From an uncultured Eubacteriales bacterium (GTDB taxonomy: Bacteria > Bacillota > Clostridia > Oscillospirales > Oscillospiraceae): a DNA stretch of 64,000 bases. The stretch lies in NCBI GenBank assembly GCA_900545495.1, contig UQZJ01000012.1, forward strand, positions 1 through 64,000, in the 5' to 3' direction. Positions 1 through 8,327 of the stretch are shown here, in pieces. The notes under the pieces are model-generated. The model did not search any database, was not told the origin of the DNA, and saw nothing but the letters and a program-made list of their open reading frames with translations. The number at the start of each line of letters is the position of its first letter. The stretch's first letter is position 1. A program made the translations under genes and the position numbers.

Positions 1-89
1 AGGGACAGTTCAAGCCCACCGACAACGTGCTGTACCTCTACTCCGGCGGCGCGGGTGGCCTGTTCGCCATCGACGTGGATCTGGGCTGA
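1..89 (+). CDS. C-terminal end of a PLP-dependent desulfhydrase/deaminase-like enzyme (partial)
   Basis: Only the last 28 residues are in the window; the reading frame starts at base 3 and stops with TGA at 87-89. The tail has the pattern LYLYSGGAGGLFA, which resembles the C-terminus of the D-cysteine desulfhydrase / ACC deaminase family, where a similar 'hTGG..aLFa' segment lines the PLP site. That assignment rests on a short motif and is tentative. A strong hairpin terminator follows directly. Confidence 0.45.
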   Translation, partial: GQFKPTDNVLYLYSGGAGGLFAIDVDLG

Positions 90-110
90 CGCCCCCATAA
101 AGACCGATAA

Positions 111-148
111 AAAGCCCGCCTTTCGACGAGAGTCGAAAGGCGGGCTTT
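111..148. terminator. Bidirectional intrinsic terminator
   Basis: Perfect 17-bp inverted repeat (111-127 with 132-148) around a GAGA loop, with A-rich and T-rich ends. It lies between the convergent partial gene on the + strand and the BMP lipoprotein gene on the - strand, so it can serve both. The arm contains AAGCCCGCCT, also seen in the terminator at 21895-21928. Confidence 0.9.
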
Positions 149-166
149 CTGTTTGTTCCGGGGCGA

Positions 167-1213
167 TTACTGCATGAAGGTGCCGGCCTTCATCTGCTCC
201 AGATAGGCGTTGTACTTCTCCACCTTGTCGGCGGGAACCAGCTCGGTGTTGATAGCACCGGCGGACAGGGCGCCGTTCTCCATCGTACCGAACACGGTGT
301 TGCCGCCGAAGGTACCGGCCTCAACAGCCTCCATGGAGACCTTGATCATGGCGGCGTTATCGGTGACCTGAGAGCAAATGATGCAGGGGTTCTGGCCCAG
401 AATGTCGGCGGGCTGGCCGATATCGAAGACCTTGATGGCGCCGGCCTTCTCGTTGGCGGCGTCGATGGCCTCGCGAGCGCCGGAGTCAACGGCGGAAGCG
501 TCGCCAAAGAACACATCAGCACCCTTGGAGATCAGCTCGGTGGCAAACTCCTTGCCCTTGGGGGCATCGGAGAAGGAGTTGGCGTAGGGCACAGCCAGCA
601 GCTCCACGGTCTTGCCCTCCTGCTCGGCCACATACTTGGCGGCCTCCTCGTAGCCGGCGATCTTGCCCTTGGTGGTATCCAGCTCCATACCGCCGATGAA
701 GCCCAGCTTGCCGGACTCGGTCATCAGGCCAGCCAGCGCACCGGCGATCCAGCCGATCTGCTGGGCGTTGGGCAGCAGAGAGCTGACGTTGCCGTTGACA
801 GCCTCACCGGGGGTCTTCTCCGCACCGTTCAGCAGGGCGAAGGCGATGTCAGGATACTCCTCAGCGGCCTGCAGGACAGCATCGGTGTACTGGTTGCCGG
901 GGGCGTAGATCATGTCATAGCCCAGCGCGCAGTAGGCAACGATGGAGTCATAGTACTGATCCTGAGAGATGGAGTCGGTGACATCATACTGCCAGTTCTT
1001 GTCCTCAGCGGCCTTGACCATGGCGTTGTAGCAGGCAGCGCCCCAGCCGCCGTCGTTGATGCTGGAGTCGCAGATCATGGCGACCTTGTAGGTCTTTTCG
1101 CCGTTGTTGGCGTTGTCGTCGCCGTTGCCGCCGTTGGCGTCGGGCTTGTCGCCGCAGGCCACCAGAGACAGGGCCATGACCAGCGCCAACAGCATTGCAA
1201 GAAACTTCTTCAT
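167..1213 (-). CDS. BMP-family nucleoside ABC transporter substrate-binding lipoprotein
   Basis: A 348-residue extracellular solute-binding lipoprotein of the basic membrane protein (BMP/PnrA/NupN) family, which captures purine nucleosides for an ABC importer. A signal peptide ends in the lipobox LVAC with the acylated cysteine at residue 20, followed by a Gly/Asn/Asp-rich linker. The mature part keeps the family pattern around VAMICDSSINDGGWG near residue 45. A TCCTCC block on the + strand (AGGAGG on the coding strand) sits 8 bases before the ATG. It is the last gene of a leftward operon with two permeases and a double ATPase, the usual Nup set. The substrate class is inferred from family and gene order. 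Confidence 0.9.
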   Translation of the reverse strand: MKKFLAMLLALVMALSLVACGDKPDANGGNGDDNANNGEKTYKVAMICDSSINDGGWGAACYNAMVKAAEDKNWQYDVTDSISQDQYYDSIVAYCALGYDMIYAPGNQYTDAVLQAAEEYPDIAFALLNGAEKTPGEAVNGNVSSLLPNAQQIGWIAGALAGLMTESGKLGFIGGMELDTTKGKIAGYEEAAKYVAEQEGKTVELLAVPYANSFSDAPKGKEFATELISKGADVFFGDASAVDSGAREAIDAANEKAGAIKVFDIGQPADILGQNPCIICSQVTDNAAMIKVSMEAVEAGTFGGNTVFGTMENGALSAGAINTELVPADKVEKYNAYLEQMKAGTFMQ

Positions 1214-1275
1214 TCTGTTTTTTCCTCCTGAAATAGATGTCTTTTTATAATAGCGCGTTTTGCGTTATTACCGAT

Positions 1276-2199
1276 TTACCGCTGCTCCTTGCGGTAGGGC
1301 TGACCGTTGGCACGGGGGCCGGTCTGCCGTGTGCCGATGACACTGAGCACGATGACCGTCGCCACATAGGGGATCATCTGGAAGAACTGATAGGGGATGC
1401 CGATGCCGGACACCTGCAAGCGGATCTGCAGCGCGTCGCAGAAGCCGAAGAACAGGCAGGCCAGCAGGATGCCGCCGGCACTCCAGCGGCCGAAGATCAC
1501 GGCGGCCAGCGCGATGAAGCCGCGGCCTGCCACGATGCCGTCGGTGTAGGTGCTGGAGTAGCAGGTGGTCAGGTAGGCGCCGCCGATACCCGCCAGTGCG
1601 CCGCAGATGGAGCAGGCGATGTACTTCACGCCGATGACGTTGATGCCCAGCGTGGCGGCGGCCTTGGGATGCTCGCCCACCGCCTTGTAGCTCAGACCGG
1701 CGCGGGTGCGGCGGAAGAACACCGCCGTGAACACCACCAGCGCGAAGGTGAGATACACCATGGGGCTCTGGTCAAACAGCAGCGGGCCGATGACCGGGAT
1801 ATCCTTCAGGCCGGGGATGGCGATGCTGGGCATGGTGGTGATCTGCTTCAGGTCGGAGCCGGTGCCGAAGACCACCCGGTAGATAAACGATGCCAGCGCC
1901 GGTGCGAAGATGTTGATGGCCATGCCGTACACCGTATGGTCGGCGCACAGCGTCACCGTGGAGACGGCGTAGATCATGTTGACCAGCAGACCCGCCAGCG
2001 CGCCGCACAGCAGACCCAGCCAGTTGGAGCCGGTGATGTAGCAGGTCAAAAAGCCCACCAGCGCGCCGATGGAGGCAAGACCCTCCAGACCGATGTTGAC
2101 CATGCCGGCCCGCTGTCCGTACAGCTCCGCCAGCGAGATCAGCAGCAGGGGGATGGCCAAGCGAACGGTGGCCAGAAGCAAGCTGGAGATCCAATCCAT
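1276..2199 (-). CDS. Nucleoside-type ABC transporter permease (NupQ-like)
   Basis: A 307-residue integral membrane permease of the BPD_transp_2 (branched-chain/ribose/nucleoside) type, with about eight to ten hydrophobic segments. It carries the EHPKAAATLGI stretch (residues about 175-190), typical of the coupling region of this family. Its start overlaps the stop of the upstream permease by one base (TAATG), showing translational coupling. With the neighbouring permease it should form the heterodimeric channel for the BMP-bound nucleoside. Confidence 0.9.
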   Translation of the reverse strand: MDWISSLLLATVRLAIPLLLISLAELYGQRAGMVNIGLEGLASIGALVGFLTCYITGSNWLGLLCGALAGLLVNMIYAVSTVTLCADHTVYGMAINIFAPALASFIYRVVFGTGSDLKQITTMPSIAIPGLKDIPVIGPLLFDQSPMVYLTFALVVFTAVFFRRTRAGLSYKAVGEHPKAAATLGINVIGVKYIACSICGALAGIGGAYLTTCYSSTYTDGIVAGRGFIALAAVIFGRWSAGGILLACLFFGFCDALQIRLQVSGIGIPYQFFQMIPYVATVIVLSVIGTRQTGPRANGQPYRKEQR

Positions 2200-3278
2200 T
2201 ACTTGTCACCCGCCTTTCTCTTTCTCTTGGAGAACAAACGATTCTTCCACGACTCGAACTCCGGCAGCTTAGTCAGCGCCATGCCCGCCACGGAAAACAC
2301 GATCACCAGCGCCTGAATGATATCCGACACGCTGGTGGGAACGCCGGTGGCCGCCTGCATGGTGGTGGAGCCCACCCGCAGCGCCGCGAAGAACAGCGCC
2401 ACGATCACCGTTGCGATGGGGTGGAGCTGGCCGATCAGCGCCATGGCCACGCCGTCGAAGCCGTAGCCCGCGCCGAAGCCGTTGATGAGGCGGAACTGGG
2501 TGCCCAGCAGCTCCGCGCCGCCGCCCAGTCCGGCGATAGCGCCGGAGATGATGAAGCTGGTCAGGATGTAGCGCTTGACGGGGATGCCGTTGAAGCGGCT
2601 GGCGGTCATGTTGTAGCCCACCGCCCGCAGCTTGAAGCCGCCGCTGGTCCAGAACAGCACATAGTATAAGACAAGTCCGACCACCAGCGCCAGCACAAAG
2701 CCCCATGTAAAGCGCATATTGGAGATCACGCGGGGCAGCTGCACCAGCTTGGAGATAGCCGGGGTCTGGGGGATGTTCTCGTCCCGGATCCAGCTGGTGT
2801 ACAGCACGCCCATGAAAAGCGTCGCCACATAGTTCAGCATGATGGAGATGATCATCTCATTCTGACCGCGGGTGACCTTCAGGATGCCGGGGATCAGTCC
2901 CCAGAGGCCGCCGGCCAGCGTACCGGCCAGCAGCGCCAGCAGGATACCGACGAAGCCGGTCAGCCCGCTGAAATACGCCGTCAGGAACGCGGCCATAGCA
3001 CCCATCAGGAACTGACCCTCGCCGCCCAGATTGAACACGCCGCACTTATAGGCGAAGCAGGCGCACAGCGCGGTGAACATCAGGGGCGTGGATTTGCTCA
3101 GTGTGGTGCCGATGTTGGCGCGGGAGCCGAAGGCGCCCTGGAACAGGTACTTCAGCGCCGCAAAGGGGTCGGCGCCCAGCGCCGCCATGATGATGCCGCC
3201 GATGAGGAACGCCAGCAGGATCGACAGCAGGGGAACAGCGAAGCTGCTCAGTGAACGTTTTAATTTCTCCATGTACAC
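2199..3278 (-). CDS. Nucleoside-type ABC transporter permease (NupP-like)
   Basis: A 359-residue permease of the same superfamily as its downstream neighbour, with an N-terminal membrane segment, the conserved NLGGEGQFLMGAM motif around residues 83-95, and the GYNMTASRFNGIPVKR coupling loop near residue 220. It lies 9 bases after the ATPase gene and overlaps the next permease by one base, so the four transporter genes look like one transcript. A two-permease arrangement is standard for NupNOPQ-type importers. Confidence 0.9.
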   Translation of the reverse strand: MYMEKLKRSLSSFAVPLLSILLAFLIGGIIMAALGADPFAALKYLFQGAFGSRANIGTTLSKSTPLMFTALCACFAYKCGVFNLGGEGQFLMGAMAAFLTAYFSGLTGFVGILLALLAGTLAGGLWGLIPGILKVTRGQNEMIISIMLNYVATLFMGVLYTSWIRDENIPQTPAISKLVQLPRVISNMRFTWGFVLALVVGLVLYYVLFWTSGGFKLRAVGYNMTASRFNGIPVKRYILTSFIISGAIAGLGGGAELLGTQFRLINGFGAGYGFDGVAMALIGQLHPIATVIVALFFAALRVGSTTMQAATGVPTSVSDIIQALVIVFSVAGMALTKLPEFESWKNRLFSKRKRKAGDK

Positions 3279-3287
3279 CCTCCCCCC

Positions 3288-4799
3288 TTACTTACCGGTC
3301 ATGGCAAGGCTGATCTCCTCGATGGGAGGATTCTTGCCGGAATACTCGCCCATGATCTGGCCCTCGAAGCAGACCAGAATACGGTCGGACATCTCCAGGA
3401 TCTCGTCGAAGTCGGCGCTGATGAGCAGGATGCCCACGCCCCGGTCACGGGCGGCGATCATCTGGTCGTGGATAAAGCTGGTGGCGCCGATGTCCAGACC
3501 CCGGGTGGGGTGTGCCGCTACCAGCAGCACCGGGTCGGATTCCAGCTCGCGGGCCAGAATGACCTTCTGCTGGTTGCCGCCGGACAGGCTGCGGACATCC
3601 TGCTCCACCGAGGTACAGCGGATGTCGTACTTCTCCACCATCTCGTCGGCGTAGCTGTTGATGGCCTTCTTCTTCAGCAGCAGGCCGTTGCCGCTGCTGA
3701 AGGCGGGGGTGGCGCAGGTCTTCAGCACCAGATTCTCCGCGATGGACATATCGCCGATGAGTCCCTGCAAATTCCGGTCCTCCGGCACATGGGAGACGCC
3801 GTCCTTGATAAAGCCGTGGGGGTCGAAGATGGCCAGCCGCGCACCGGACAGCTCCAGCGTGCCGCTGTCCGGCGCGATAACGCCGGTGATGATCTGGGTC
3901 AGCTGGGTCTGGCCGTTGCCGTCCACACCGGCGATGCCCACGATCTCGCCCCGGTGTACCACCAGAGACACATCGTTCAGGCCGTTGTGCTTGGACTCCT
4001 TATGGTAGTCGACGTGGGACAGCGCCACCGCCACCTCTCCGTCGGTACAGTCCTTTTTCTCATACTGATAGGTGACCAGCTCGCGGCCGATCATCATGCC
4101 GGCCAGCTTCTGGCTGTCGGTATCCGCACAGTTGACGGTACCCACCACCTCGCCCAGCCGCAGCACGGTGATGCGGTCGGAGATGTGCATGACCTCGCGC
4201 ATCTTGTGGCTGATGAAAATGATGCTCTTGCCCTCCGACACCAGCTTGCGCATGATGGCGAACAGGCCCTCCACCTCGATATCCGTCAGGGCAGCGGACG
4301 GCTCGTCCAGGATCAGCAGCTCCGCGCCGTGGTACAGTGCCTTCAGGATCTCGGTACGCTGCTGCTCGCCCACGGAGATCTCCGTGATCAGGCGATCCAG
4401 CTGCACGTCCAGACCGTACTTGGCGGACAGCTCCTCGATCTCCCTGCGGCGGGCGGCCCGGTCGATGAACACCCCCTTGGCGTGCTTATCGCCCAGAATG
4501 ATGTTGTCGAACACCGTCATGGCCTCCACCAGCATGAAGTGCTGATGCACCATGCCGATGCCCAGCTTTACCGCCTGACTGGGGGAGTCGATACGGACTT
4601 CCTTCCCCTCCAGAAAAATCTTCCCCTCGGTGGGCTGATACAGGCCGATCAGAATATTCATCAGCGTGGACTTACCGGCGCCGTTTTCACCCAGCAGCGT
4701 CAGTACCTCGCCCCGGTTCACGGACAGGCTGATGTCCTTGTTGGCGTAAAAATTGCCGAATCGCTTGCTGATGTGCTCCATCCTCAGCAGCTCACTCAA
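3288..4799 (-). CDS. Nucleoside ABC transporter ATP-binding protein with two ABC domains (NupO-like)
   Basis: A 503-residue protein with tandem ATPase domains, as in RbsA/NupO. The first domain has a full Walker A (GENGAGKS, residues 37-44), a signature ISVGEQQR near residue 141 and a Walker B LLILDEP. The second has a degenerate P-loop (GVDGNGQT, lysine missing) but an intact LSGGNQQK signature near residue 398; a degenerate second P-loop is known in RbsA-type proteins. I read the start as TTG at 4799, because GGAGGG lies 7 bases upstream; an ATG six codons in is the alternative. It is the first transporter gene after the IclR gene and probably responds to it. Confidence 0.9.
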   Translation of the reverse strand: MSELLRMEHISKRFGNFYANKDISLSVNRGEVLTLLGENGAGKSTLMNILIGLYQPTEGKIFLEGKEVRIDSPSQAVKLGIGMVHQHFMLVEAMTVFDNIILGDKHAKGVFIDRAARRREIEELSAKYGLDVQLDRLITEISVGEQQRTEILKALYHGAELLILDEPSAALTDIEVEGLFAIMRKLVSEGKSIIFISHKMREVMHISDRITVLRLGEVVGTVNCADTDSQKLAGMMIGRELVTYQYEKKDCTDGEVAVALSHVDYHKESKHNGLNDVSLVVHRGEIVGIAGVDGNGQTQLTQIITGVIAPDSGTLELSGARLAIFDPHGFIKDGVSHVPEDRNLQGLIGDMSIAENLVLKTCATPAFSSGNGLLLKKKAINSYADEMVEKYDIRCTSVEQDVRSLSGGNQQKVILARELESDPVLLVAAHPTRGLDIGATSFIHDQMIAARDRGVGILLISADFDEILEMSDRILVCFEGQIMGEYSGKNPPIEEISLAMTGK

Positions 4800-4837
4800 A
4801 TGCGATCCCTCCCTGTACTCTCAAAATGAACAGGAAA

Positions 4838-4866
4838 AGTATACCATACGTTCCCCTGCTTGGAAA
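4838..4866 (-). promoter_or_regulatory. Probable promoter of the nucleoside transporter operon
   Basis: On the - strand, TTTCCA (4861-4866) and TATACT (4838-4843) are separated by 17 bases, upstream of the TTG start at 4799. The -10 box is good and the -35 is weak, which fits a regulated promoter next to an IclR gene. Confidence 0.5.
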
Positions 4867-4894
4867 GCAACAATTTCCTTATTTCTGCGTTTTT

Positions 4895-5710
4895 CTACAC
4901 AGAAGTCCCCGGCGCCGTTTTCGCAGGCGCGCCGCCATGCTCCTCCCGCCTGCGATAGCCCAGCGCCGCCGAGATCATGGCGGCCGTGGCGCACACCTGC
5001 TCCACCGCCCCGTGGAACTCCTCGGAGTGGACGCTGCGGAACATCCCGATCACGCCCACCGTGTACTGCACCACACCCTCCACGTTGTAGACCGGCGCGG
5101 AGATGGAGCGCAGGCCGATCTTGTACTCGCCGTTTTCGATGGCGTAGCCGTTGGCGCGGCACGCCTCCACCTCCCGCAGCAGCGTGGGGATATCGGTAAT
5201 GGTGTGGGGGGTGAACTGACTTCTGCTCCGCCCCCGCAGCAGCGCCTCCGCGCCGGTGCGGGACATATGGGCCAGAAACACCTTACCCTGCGACGTACAG
5301 TAGATGGGCAGGCGGGAGCCGGTGTCCGACACCACCCGCAGGCTGCCCCGCGTCTCCACCTGATCCAGCGTGATGACACTGCCGCCCTCGCAGACGGAGA
5401 GCATAACGGACGCGCCGGTCTGTCGGCACAGATGCTCCATGTAGGGCCGCGCCACCGTGGAGATATCCCAGGAGCGCTCCACCTGCCGCCCGTACTCGAA
5501 CAGCCGCAGCCCCAGCGTATAGCGGCCATCAGGCGTCTGCGTCACCACGTCGTATGCGCGCATGGTGGTCAGCAGGCCGAACACCGTGCTTTTGGGATAG
5601 CCGCACAGGGCGGTCAGCTCCTTGAGCAGCAGCGGCTTCCCCGCCTGACTCAGAATTTGCAGCAGCTCCATGGCCTTCGCCACGGACAGAATGATGTTCC
5701 CATCCACCAC
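4895..5710 (-). CDS. IclR-family transcriptional regulator
   Basis: A 271-residue regulator. The N-terminal winged helix (residues about 8-70) has the family-typical LLKELTALCGYPKSTVFGLL recognition region, followed by the IclR effector-binding domain with the TSQGKVFLAHM segment near residue 135. It uses a GTG start preceded by AAAGGAG. It lies immediately upstream of, and in the same direction as, the nucleoside transporter, so it most likely controls that operon and itself. The ligand is not evident; a nucleoside or purine breakdown product is an inference from context. Confidence 0.88.
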   Translation of the reverse strand: MVDGNIILSVAKAMELLQILSQAGKPLLLKELTALCGYPKSTVFGLLTTMRAYDVVTQTPDGRYTLGLRLFEYGRQVERSWDISTVARPYMEHLCRQTGASVMLSVCEGGSVITLDQVETRGSLRVVSDTGSRLPIYCTSQGKVFLAHMSRTGAEALLRGRSRSQFTPHTITDIPTLLREVEACRANGYAIENGEYKIGLRSISAPVYNVEGVVQYTVGVIGMFRSVHSEEFHGAVEQVCATAAMISAALGYRRREEHGGAPAKTAPGTSV

Positions 5711-5771
5711 AGGGCATCAGCTCCTTTCCCGACCAGCATACCGAAGTCGTGATTTCTTGTCAAGCAGCGCA

Positions 5772-5813
5772 CACGTTGGGGCTTGACAAATGCCCCGTCG
5801 TGTGTTGCACTAT
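5772..5813. promoter_or_regulatory. Imperfect inverted repeat around a TTGACA box between iclR and a lipoprotein gene
   Basis: GCACACGTTGGGGC and GCCCCGTCGTGTGT form 14-base arms with three mismatches. They flank TTGACA in the divergent region between the IclR gene and the lipoprotein at 5885. It could be an operator or a promoter with hairpin potential. Its role is inferred from position only. Confidence 0.35.
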
Positions 5814-5884
5814 ACCTATAAGAATATGCTCCGCCGTACACCCGCCGCCCCTCGATCACACAACGGCAAGAAAGGAACATGCCT

Positions 5885-7267
5885 ATGAAAAAGCTGCTGA
5901 TCTGCTTGACGCTTCTATGCTGCTCCCTGCTGGTTTTTTCCGCGTGCGCCACCGGGCGGGACAACGAGCAGGACAATTACGGAGGTGATCCCATGGAGTT
6001 TGAGCGCTTCTCCCTGTCGACGAGCGGTACCACCGCGGAAAGCTATGTCTACGAGGGATACAGGACGGAAAGCGGCGTACATCTGGCATATTATACCAGC
6101 ACCTCCTGGTGGGATAACACCGTCTCCGACTATGTGGAGAGCCGCCATGTCATCCGCGCCATCGACGGTGACGATGCCCTCTACCAGACGCTTTGCGCCC
6201 TGCTGGGAGACTGCCGGATCAACGAGTGGGCGGGTTTCCGCGGTGCCAACCCGCCGGACGTGCTGGACGGAAGCTCCATGAGCTTTCAGGCGACGCTGCC
6301 CGACGGCTCGGTGATAACGGCCTCCGGCAGCAACAACTTCCCTCCCAACTACCGGCGATTTTCGGACGCCCTTGCCGAGCTGCTCCTGACAGAGCAGATC
6401 ACCGATACCGCGTTTACCGACGGCACCTACGAGCTCACTCTGCCGGAGAGCTGGGTAGGCGTGGTACGCGCCCGCTTCTCGGAGGGGATGGTGACCTTCT
6501 CTGTGGACGGCAGTGACGGCAAGGACGTCACCTTCTTCATCCTCGACAACACCGGCTACGGCTACACGTCGGAGGACTATCCCGGCCGGGTGGCCGTAGG
6601 CCGCCTTGTGTCGGACGACGATATCCGCTTCATCACCGCCCGGGATCTCTACGCCATCAGCGCCTACGCCCAGAAGGTCTCCCCGGAAGCACTCGCCCTC
6701 TGGGAGAGCTACGAGAGCGACAAGGCGGCCATCCTCGAAAGTCTCCGGGGCGTCAACGGCTATACGCTGTACCCCGAGGACGGCACGGTGCTGTATGAGG
6801 CACAGGCGCAGGAGCTGGCGGACAACGCCCGGAGCCTGTGGCTGTATCTGCACTTCGCCGGGGAGTATGCCGGCGGCGTACAGCCCACGACCATCGACGG
6901 GCGGCCATATAAACCGCTGTTCCCCGCGCAGGACAACATCCATACGCTGGAACAGGTGCGCGACCGGTTTTTGCAGGTCTTCTCTGCCGATTTCACGGAC
7001 AAGACGCTGGACGCCGCCCTCGCCGACAAGGATCTCCTGGCGTACAACGGCGACATCTATGCGGCCTATAAGAAAACCAGCGGCGAGGCCGCCTACAACA
7101 GCTGGGTGGATCATGTGCGGGACGACGGCGACGGGAAATTCACCGTTGTCATGGCGGTGACGCTGCCTCCGGACGCGCACACCGACTATGTGGAGCTGCC
7201 GGCGGAGAGAAATGCGGCCGGGGATTTCGTCTTTACGGATTACCCCTACTGGGACAGATCGGAATGA
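5885..7267 (+). CDS. Orphan lipoprotein of unknown function
   Basis: A 460-residue predicted surface lipoprotein. The signal peptide ends in VFSAC with the lipid-modified cysteine at residue 21. I chose ATG 5885 over ATG 5879 because AAAGGA (5871-5876) is 8 bases before 5885 but only 2 before 5879. The mature part is acidic, rich in aromatic residues and has no motif I recognise. It stands alone, between IclR and a convergent TraX-like gene, and ends in a strong terminator. Its style (lone lipoprotein, Tyr/Asp-rich) resembles the lipoprotein at 8328-9962, but I see no clear homology between them. Confidence 0.75.
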   Translation: MKKLLICLTLLCCSLLVFSACATGRDNEQDNYGGDPMEFERFSLSTSGTTAESYVYEGYRTESGVHLAYYTSTSWWDNTVSDYVESRHVIRAIDGDDALYQTLCALLGDCRINEWAGFRGANPPDVLDGSSMSFQATLPDGSVITASGSNNFPPNYRRFSDALAELLLTEQITDTAFTDGTYELTLPESWVGVVRARFSEGMVTFSVDGSDGKDVTFFILDNTGYGYTSEDYPGRVAVGRLVSDDDIRFITARDLYAISAYAQKVSPEALALWESYESDKAAILESLRGVNGYTLYPEDGTVLYEAQAQELADNARSLWLYLHFAGEYAGGVQPTTIDGRPYKPLFPAQDNIHTLEQVRDRFLQVFSADFTDKTLDAALADKDLLAYNGDIYAAYKKTSGEAAYNSWVDHVRDDGDGKFTVVMAVTLPPDAHTDYVELPAERNAAGDFVFTDYPYWDRSE

Positions 7268-7284
7268 TCTCCGGACAACTGCAT

Positions 7285-7328
7285 ACGCAAAAAGGAAAGC
7301 ACCGTGACCGGTGCTTTCCTTTTTGCGT
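7285..7328. terminator. Bidirectional intrinsic terminator (GGAAAGCACCGG family)
   Basis: Perfect 20-bp arms (7285-7304 and 7309-7328) with a TGAC loop, placed between two convergent genes. It belongs to the same hairpin family as 8285-8317 and 15691-15725. Confidence 0.92.
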
Positions 7329-7348
7329 CGTTGCGAATGGATGCAGTG

Positions 7349-8119
7349 TCAGCGGTTTACGCAGCGCAGCACGATCGCCAGCACCAGCATATGGACGGGG
7401 TAAAAGGCGTAGCACGCATACTGGAACGGCTTGCTGTGGTGGCCCTGCCGCCCGCGGTACAGCCAGACGGGAATAAGCGCCAGCAGCGCCAGCCCCTGCT
7501 GGCACAGCTCAAATTCCATGCCCAGCAGCCTCACGGGGTACATCAGGCCGCCCAGCAGCTCCACATTCACCCAGTAGAGGGCCAGCAGCTGCCCCAGTAG
7601 GCACCACCATTTCCGCCCACGGAAGATGTAGAAGATCAGCACCGTCAAAACACCGGCGCCGTAGTAGTCCACCATGCCCAGCGTACCCAGCGCCATATCG
7701 GCGAGAGCCACGAGGACGAACACCAGCAGGAACGCCCAGCGCTTCCCCTTCTGCCGTACCGCCTCTGTCAGCCGGATGCCCAGAAGCCCCAGCAGCAGCG
7801 TCCAGATCACGTTCTGGTGTACCGGGTAGAACCATGTGCCGCCGTACATCAGGTCGAAGGGTATTTCGGAGAGCACCGCGAACACCAGCATCCGCAGGGC
7901 GTATTTTTGAAAGCTGTGGGTGTGGAAATACCCCTCCACCGCCATGAAGGCGAAGATGGGGAAGGCCAGCCGCCCCGCGCAGGTCAGCCATTCCTGCGCC
8001 GGAAGGAGGGTGGCCCAGAGGTGATCCATCAGCATAAGGGCCATGGCGAGGATATGAAGCGCCGCCGCGCTGATGTCAAAGGTTTTTTTCGTCGTTACGT
8101 TCATGTTCTGCATGGACAC
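7349..8119 (-). CDS. TraX-family membrane protein
   Basis: A 256-residue polytopic membrane protein with about seven or eight hydrophobic segments. Its N-terminal part has the TraX pattern: MDHLWATLLP near residue 32, then RLAFPIFAFMAVEGYFHT at about 50-67 and a basic loop. TraX was named for F-pilin acetylation, but chromosomal Firmicutes relatives are not linked to conjugation and may acylate a surface substrate. A GTG start at 8119 is favoured because GGAG sits 7 bases upstream. No transfer genes are nearby, so the conjugation label should not be read literally. Confidence 0.85.
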   Translation of the reverse strand: MSMQNMNVTTKKTFDISAAALHILAMALMLMDHLWATLLPAQEWLTCAGRLAFPIFAFMAVEGYFHTHSFQKYALRMLVFAVLSEIPFDLMYGGTWFYPVHQNVIWTLLLGLLGIRLTEAVRQKGKRWAFLLVFVLVALADMALGTLGMVDYYGAGVLTVLIFYIFRGRKWWCLLGQLLALYWVNVELLGGLMYPVRLLGMEFELCQQGLALLALIPVWLYRGRQGHHSKPFQYACYAFYPVHMLVLAIVLRCVNR

Positions 8120-8284
8120 GCTGTTGCTCCTTTTGGTTCGTTTGGTCTTACGATCCGGCGGTCACCCGCCGGGTCGCCGGGCACACGGCTTCACCGGGCG
8201 CGCAAAACAGTCGTCATTATACCATAACGCCCCGTCCCTTGCAACCGTGCGTCTCGCCTACCGCGTCAACGGTCGCCGCAGACA

Positions 8285-8317
8285 AAAGAAAAGCACCGGT
8301 CACCGGTGCTTTTCTTT
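8285..8317 (-). terminator. Intrinsic terminator after the 8328 lipoprotein gene
   Basis: Perfect 15-bp arms (8285-8299, 8303-8317) with a 3-base loop and core AAAGCACCGG. It lies 10 bases past the stop of the leftward lipoprotein gene. Confidence 0.88.
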
Positions 8318-8327
8318 ATGTGCCGTA

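Noticed and set aside
7349..8119. Conjugation role for the TraX-like gene
   Set aside because: The neighbourhood is chromosomal, with no transfer genes. Firmicutes TraX homologues are common outside conjugative elements.
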